DNA from: Thermovorax subterraneus
Lineage (GTDB): Bacteria > Bacillota > Thermosediminibacteria > Thermosediminibacterales > Thermosediminibacteraceae
Assembly: GCA_021608145.1 (NCBI GenBank)
Contig: JAKIHM010000024.1
Location: 1-36,510, forward strand
DNA length: 36,510 nucleotides
Direction: 5' to 3'
The notes below the pieces were generated by a model that made no database searches, was not told where the DNA came from, and saw only the letters and a list, made by a program, of their open reading frames with translations. Each line of letters begins with the position of its first letter. Within the stretch, counting starts at the first letter, position 1. The position numbers and the translations under genes were made by a program. This document shows, in pieces, positions 33,917 through 36,510 of the stretch.

Positions 33917-34663
33917 ATAGAAAAGGAGTTTCAGATAGAAGGGAAAAATGCGGTTTTGGAAGCTTTGAAGGCAGGCCGGCCTCTAAATAAAATTTATATA
34001 AAAAAAGGGGAACAGCAAGGCTCCTTAAAAAAGATAATAGAGCTGGCAAAAAACGCAGGCATACCCGTTGTGGAGCTCCCGCGCGAGAGTTTTGTAAAGA
34101 TGGCGAGAACCAGGAGTCCTCAGGGGATAATTGCCGTTGCTTCGCCGAAAGAATACGTTTCGGTTGATGACCTTTTAAAAGCGGCTGAAAAAATGAATGA
34201 AGAACCTTTAATTTTTGTGCTGAACGAAATAAGCGACCCCCAAAACCTGGGAAGCATTGTACGCACCGCCGACTGTTTGGGTGTCCACGGGATAGTAATT
34301 CCGAGAAGAAGGGCCTGTGCAGTTACGCCTGCTGTGGTCAAGGTGTCGGAAGGGGCTTGCGAACATGTTAATATAGCACGGGTGCCTAATATAGCATCGG
34401 CCTTAGAATACTTTAAAGAAAAAGGAATTTGGGTAGTAGGTGCTGACCCGGATGGTAAACCTTACTACGAAGCAGATTTAACAGGACCCATTGCCCTAGT
34501 GGTGGGAGGCGAGAATAAAGGGTTGGGGAAACTGGTAAAGGAAAAATGTGACTTTCTGGTGAGCCTTCCCATGCGGGGGCACGTGACGTCACTTAACGCT
34601 GCAGTTGCCGCAGCGGTCCTAGGGTACGAAATTTTGAGGCAAAGGGAAGGAAGGCATGGTTGA
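33917..34663 (+). CDS. rlmB: RlmB/TrmH-family rRNA 2'-O-methyltransferase, start codon unresolved
   Basis: SPOUT methyltransferase, probably modifying 23S rRNA G2251. All three knot motifs are visible: NEISDPQNLGSIVRTAD, VVGGENKGLGKLV and LPMRGHVTSLNAAVAAAVLGYE. The N-terminal substrate-binding domain begins FQIEGKNAVLEAL. The first standard in-frame start is TTG 33956, which would cut that conserved motif in half; upstream to the stop at 33860 there is no ATG, GTG or TTG. I place the start at the ATA (33917) that follows GGGGAGTGG, but this is tentative. It overlaps rae1 by eight bases. Confidence 0.88.
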   Translation: MEKEFQIEGKNAVLEALKAGRPLNKIYIKKGEQQGSLKKIIELAKNAGIPVVELPRESFVKMARTRSPQGIIAVASPKEYVSVDDLLKAAEKMNEEPLIFVLNEISDPQNLGSIVRTADCLGVHGIVIPRRRACAVTPAVVKVSEGACEHVNIARVPNIASALEYFKEKGIWVVGADPDGKPYYEADLTGPIALVVGGENKGLGKLVKEKCDFLVSLPMRGHVTSLNAAVAAAVLGYEILRQREGRHG

Positions 34664-35186
34664 AAAACACGAAGAATATTTATTCATAGACGGATATAAC
34701 ATTATAAATGCATGGCCGGAGCTCATAGAGGCAAAAAGCGTAAGCCTTGAGACGGCAAGGGACAAGCTAGTGGATATCCTGAGTGACTATGCGGCCCAGA
34801 CGGGGACGAAAATCATCGTGGTCTTCGATGCCCATCATGTCGAAGGGGGTTGCGGGGCTCGTTACTTCATAAATGGGGTAGAAGTGGTATTCACAAGAGA
34901 AGGGGAGACTGCTGATGCGTACATAGAAAGAACGGTAGACTCTATGGGAAAGAAAGACAAAATAAGAGTAGCTACTTCCGACTGGATAGAACAGCAAATT
35001 GTAATGGGTCGCGGAGCTATACGCGTGTCAGCAAGGGAATTAAGGAATGAAATAATGGCTTTGGTGGAAAAAAGGAGAAGGCAGGAAGAAATACAGAGGT
35101 TAGAAAGAAATACATTGGCGGAAATGGTTGATAAAAGCATAATAAGGCTCATTCTCGAGCGCTTTAAAGGCGGCAAGGGAGCTTGA
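34656..35186 (+). CDS. rae1: NYN-domain ribosome-associated mRNA endonuclease (YacP/Rae1)
   Basis: NYN/PIN-like nuclease (176 aa). Rae1 of Bacillus subtilis enters the ribosomal A site and cleaves mRNA between codons. LFIDGYNIINAWPEL near residues 9-23 is the family N-terminus with the first catalytic Asp, and VVFDAHHVEGG and VATSDWIEQQ supply other conserved acidic positions. ATG 34656 overlaps the rlmB stop. The rlmB-yacP-sigH order is the usual Firmicutes one. Confidence 0.92.
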   Translation: MVEKHEEYLFIDGYNIINAWPELIEAKSVSLETARDKLVDILSDYAAQTGTKIIVVFDAHHVEGGCGARYFINGVEVVFTREGETADAYIERTVDSMGKKDKIRVATSDWIEQQIVMGRGAIRVSARELRNEIMALVEKRRRQEEIQRLERNTLAEMVDKSIIRLILERFKGGKGA

Positions 35187-35212
35187 CTACTCGAATTACT
35201 ATGAGCTATAAT
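35183..35212 (+). promoter_or_regulatory. Sigma-A promoter of sigH
   Basis: TTGACT (35183-35188) and TATAAT (35207-35212) are 18 bases apart; the -35 overlaps the rae1 stop codon. Confidence 0.75.
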
Positions 35213-35244
35213 GGAATAGGTCTATTTCTGCAGGGGGCGATAAT

Positions 35245-35889
35245 GTGAAGGCGGGGCTTCATAAAAAAGATTTTGCCTGTTACGAGGACATGCAGGACGA
35301 GGAGGTAGTGTACGAGGCAAGAAGCGGAAGCCGCGAAGCATTGGAGTACCTTATAAATAAATACAAGAATTTTGTGAAATCAAAGGCAAGGTCCTATTTT
35401 TTAATAGGCGCAGACCGGGAAGACATAATTCAAGAGGGCATGATAGGCCTTTATAAGGCAATAAGGGATTTTAACCCGGATAAACTGTCGTCCTTCAGAG
35501 CTTTCGCAGAACTATGCATTACAAGGCAGATAATCACAGCTATTAAAACTGCCACCCGCCAGAAGCACATACCGCTCAATTCTTACGTTTCTTTAAATAA
35601 GCCCATTTACGATGAAGATTCGGAACGCACGCTGATGGATGTGTTATCCGAGGTGAAGATTACTGACCCGGAGGAACTCATAATCAGCCGGGAAGAAGTT
35701 GCGGATATAGAGTGCAAGATGGGAGAAATATTAAGCAAATTAGAATGGGAAGTACTGATATCCTACTTAAACGGGAAGTCCTACCAGGAGATAGCAAAAG
35801 AACTTAAGCGGCACGTAAAATCTATCGACAACGCCCTGCAGAGGGTAAAAAGAAAACTGGAAAAATATTTGGAAGTAAGGGATATTTAG
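35245..35889 (+). CDS. sigH: RNA polymerase sporulation sigma factor SigH
   Basis: Sigma-70 family factor (214 aa) of the SigH group that drives early sporulation genes. Region 2 holds SYFLIGADREDIIQEGMIGLYKAI (the -10 and core contacts), and region 4 ends the protein with YQEIAKELKRHVKSIDNALQRVK. Length matches SigH. GTG 35245 follows CAGGGGGCG at good spacing. Its presence with CtsR and YacL fits a spore-forming Firmicute. Confidence 0.94.
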   Translation: MKAGLHKKDFACYEDMQDEEVVYEARSGSREALEYLINKYKNFVKSKARSYFLIGADREDIIQEGMIGLYKAIRDFNPDKLSSFRAFAELCITRQIITAIKTATRQKHIPLNSYVSLNKPIYDEDSERTLMDVLSEVKITDPEELIISREEVADIECKMGEILSKLEWEVLISYLNGKSYQEIAKELKRHVKSIDNALQRVKRKLEKYLEVRDI

Positions 35890-35951
35890 GAATAAAATAG
35901 CTATTGACCAAAACGGTTTTTGCTTTTATAATATAAAGAGCATGGCAGTGT

Positions 35952-36038
35952 GGAGAGATGCCCGAGCTGGCCAAAGGGGGCAGACTGTAAATCTGCTGGC
36001 GCACGCCTTCGGTGGTTCGAATCCACCTCTCTCCACCA
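35952..36038 (+). tRNA. tRNA-Tyr (GTA)
   Basis: Acceptor GGAGAGA pairs with TCTCTCC; anticodon GTA sits in CTGTAAA; the long variable arm marks a type II tRNA, as expected for Tyr. CCA is encoded. Confidence 0.95.
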
Positions 36039-36042
36039 TGAT

Positions 36043-36118
36043 GCGGGAATAGCTCAGATGGCAGAGCACCAGCCTTCCAAGCTGGGTGTCGCGGGTTCGA
36101 ATCCCGTTTCCCGCTCCA
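36043..36118 (+). tRNA. tRNA-Gly (TCC)
   Basis: Acceptor GCGGGAA pairs with TTCCCGC; anticodon TCC in the loop CTTCCAA; GTTCGAATC T arm and encoded CCA. It follows tRNA-Tyr by four bases. Confidence 0.95.
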
Positions 36119-36129
36119 AAAGTTAACGT

Positions 36130-36206
36130 CGCGGGGTGGAGCAGTCTGGCAGCTCGTCGGGCTCATAACCCGAAGGTCGCTGGTTCAAATCCAGCCCCCG
36201 CCACCA
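36130..36206 (+). tRNA. Initiator tRNA-fMet (CAT)
   Basis: Anticodon CAT is flanked by GGG/CCC in the anticodon stem (GGGCTCATAACCC), and position 1 (C) is unpaired with position 72 (C). Both are initiator tRNA hallmarks. CCA is encoded. Confidence 0.93.
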
Positions 36207-36213
36207 TAGATAT

Positions 36214-36289
36214 GCCCACGTAGCTCAGTCGGCAGAGCGTCGCCTTGGTAAGGCGGAGGTCGCCGGTTCGATCCCGGTCGTGGGCTCCA
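36214..36289 (+). tRNA. tRNA-Thr (GGT)
   Basis: Acceptor GCCCACG pairs with CGTGGGC; the anticodon loop TTGGTAA gives GGT, reading ACC. CCA is encoded. It is the last tRNA before tuf. Confidence 0.93.
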
Positions 36290-36307
36290 TTTTTATGTTG
36301 AAACTAT

Positions 36308-36336
36308 TTGAAAATTGACTTTTATTTGGTTATAAT
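36308..36336 (+). promoter_or_regulatory. Sigma-A promoter of tuf
   Basis: TTGAAA (36308-36313) and TATAAT (36331-36336) are separated by 17 bases. Confidence 0.75.
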
Positions 36337-36397
36337 ATAGGAGGACGAGCATTTTTTTATTATTTTAATTTATTCTACATATTAAGGAGGAAAAGCG

Positions 36398-36510
36398 ATG
36401 GCAAAGCAAAAATTTGAGAGGAAGAAGCCTCACGTAAACGTAGGCACGATAGGTCACGTAGACCATGGGAAGACCACATTGACAGCGGCGATAACGAAGG
36501 TATTGTCGAC
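36398..36510 (+). CDS. tuf: Elongation factor Tu, 5' part (cut by the window edge)
   Basis: The first 37 codons read [19 protein letters not shown] then [12 protein letters not shown], the unmistakable N-terminus and G1 P-loop of EF-Tu, the GTPase that brings aminoacyl-tRNA to the ribosome. AAGGAGGAAAAGCG precedes ATG 36398. The gene continues beyond the window; its place after sigH and a tRNA cluster fits the usual tuf-rpmG-secE-nusG order. Confidence 0.96.
   Translation, partial: MAKQKFERKKPHVNVGTIGHVDHGKTTLTAAITKVLS

Noticed and set aside
35822..36166. Minus-strand open frame across the tRNA genes
   Set aside because: It covers the tRNA-Tyr and tRNA-Gly genes and reads their complements (for example WRGERWIRTTEG), a common false gene.

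Overview
The window looks like chromosome from an anaerobic, spore-forming, probably thermophilic Firmicute, in the Thermoanaerobacterales / Thermosediminibacterales neighbourhood (inference). The reasons are a ferredoxin-linked four-subunit 2-oxoacid oxidoreductase, an AdoCbl-dependent ribonucleotide reductase, a glycyl-radical formate lyase, the ctsR-mcsA-mcsB-clpC-radA block, a sporulation SigH, consensus sigma-A promoters, strong AGGAGG sites and frequent GTG/TTG starts. The gene order of the right half is the conserved clostridial ctsR-to-tuf order, with local changes: no disA is seen beside radA, no gltX lies between ispF and cysE, and a riboswitch-controlled gltB-like/pfl cassette sits there instead.

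Layout. 0.1-3.4 kb: porCDAB operon with its own promoter and terminator. 3.5-5.3 kb: patatin-like lipase, a 37-residue minus-strand mini-gene, an RCKP rubredoxin-like protein and a Fur-family regulator. 5.4-10.0 kb: class II ribonucleotide reductase (nrdJ) interrupted by two inteins that leave only 11 extein residues between them. 10.0-10.6 kb: minus-strand GDT1-type metal exporter behind a yybP-ykoY (Mn2+) riboswitch and terminator, with a DnaA-box cluster next to its promoter. 10.6-15.0 kb: DUF503 protein, guaB, an EF-G paralogue and a small unknown protein. 15.0-19.7 kb: CtsR regulon (ctsR-mcsA-mcsB-clpC) with a CtsR operator. 19.7-24.8 kb: an unassigned structured leader, radA, an unknown minus-strand gene, carD, yacL, ispD and ispF. 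24.8-29.8 kb: a ykkC-class riboswitch (probably ppGpp type) ahead of a stand-alone glutamate synthase, then a ZTP riboswitch ahead of pflB-pflA. 29.8-32.7 kb: Cys T-box, cysE, cysS and mrnC. 32.6-33.8 kb (minus): thyX carrying a large LAGLIDADG-like insertion. 33.9-36.5 kb: rlmB, rae1, sigH, four tRNA genes (Tyr, Gly, fMet, Thr) and the start of tuf.

The most unusual content concerns deoxynucleotide synthesis. In NrdJ, two inteins sit directly before the two catalytic cysteines of the conserved active-site segment, so each +1 splicing nucleophile is also a catalytic residue. Intein 1 has a non-canonical Leu-Asp C-terminus and a decayed endonuclease; intein 2 looks intact. In ThyX, about 165 residues with LAGLIDADG-endonuclease character are inserted in frame just after the RHRx7S flavin/dUMP motif, without intein splicing blocks. 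Both dNTP-supply enzymes in this window therefore carry homing-endonuclease-derived sequence.

Several genes are under RNA control: Mn2+ (GDT1), ykkC/ppGpp (glutamate synthase), ZTP (formate lyase, a formate source for purine synthesis) and a Cys T-box (cysE-cysS). No CRISPR array, insertion sequence or phage block was seen.
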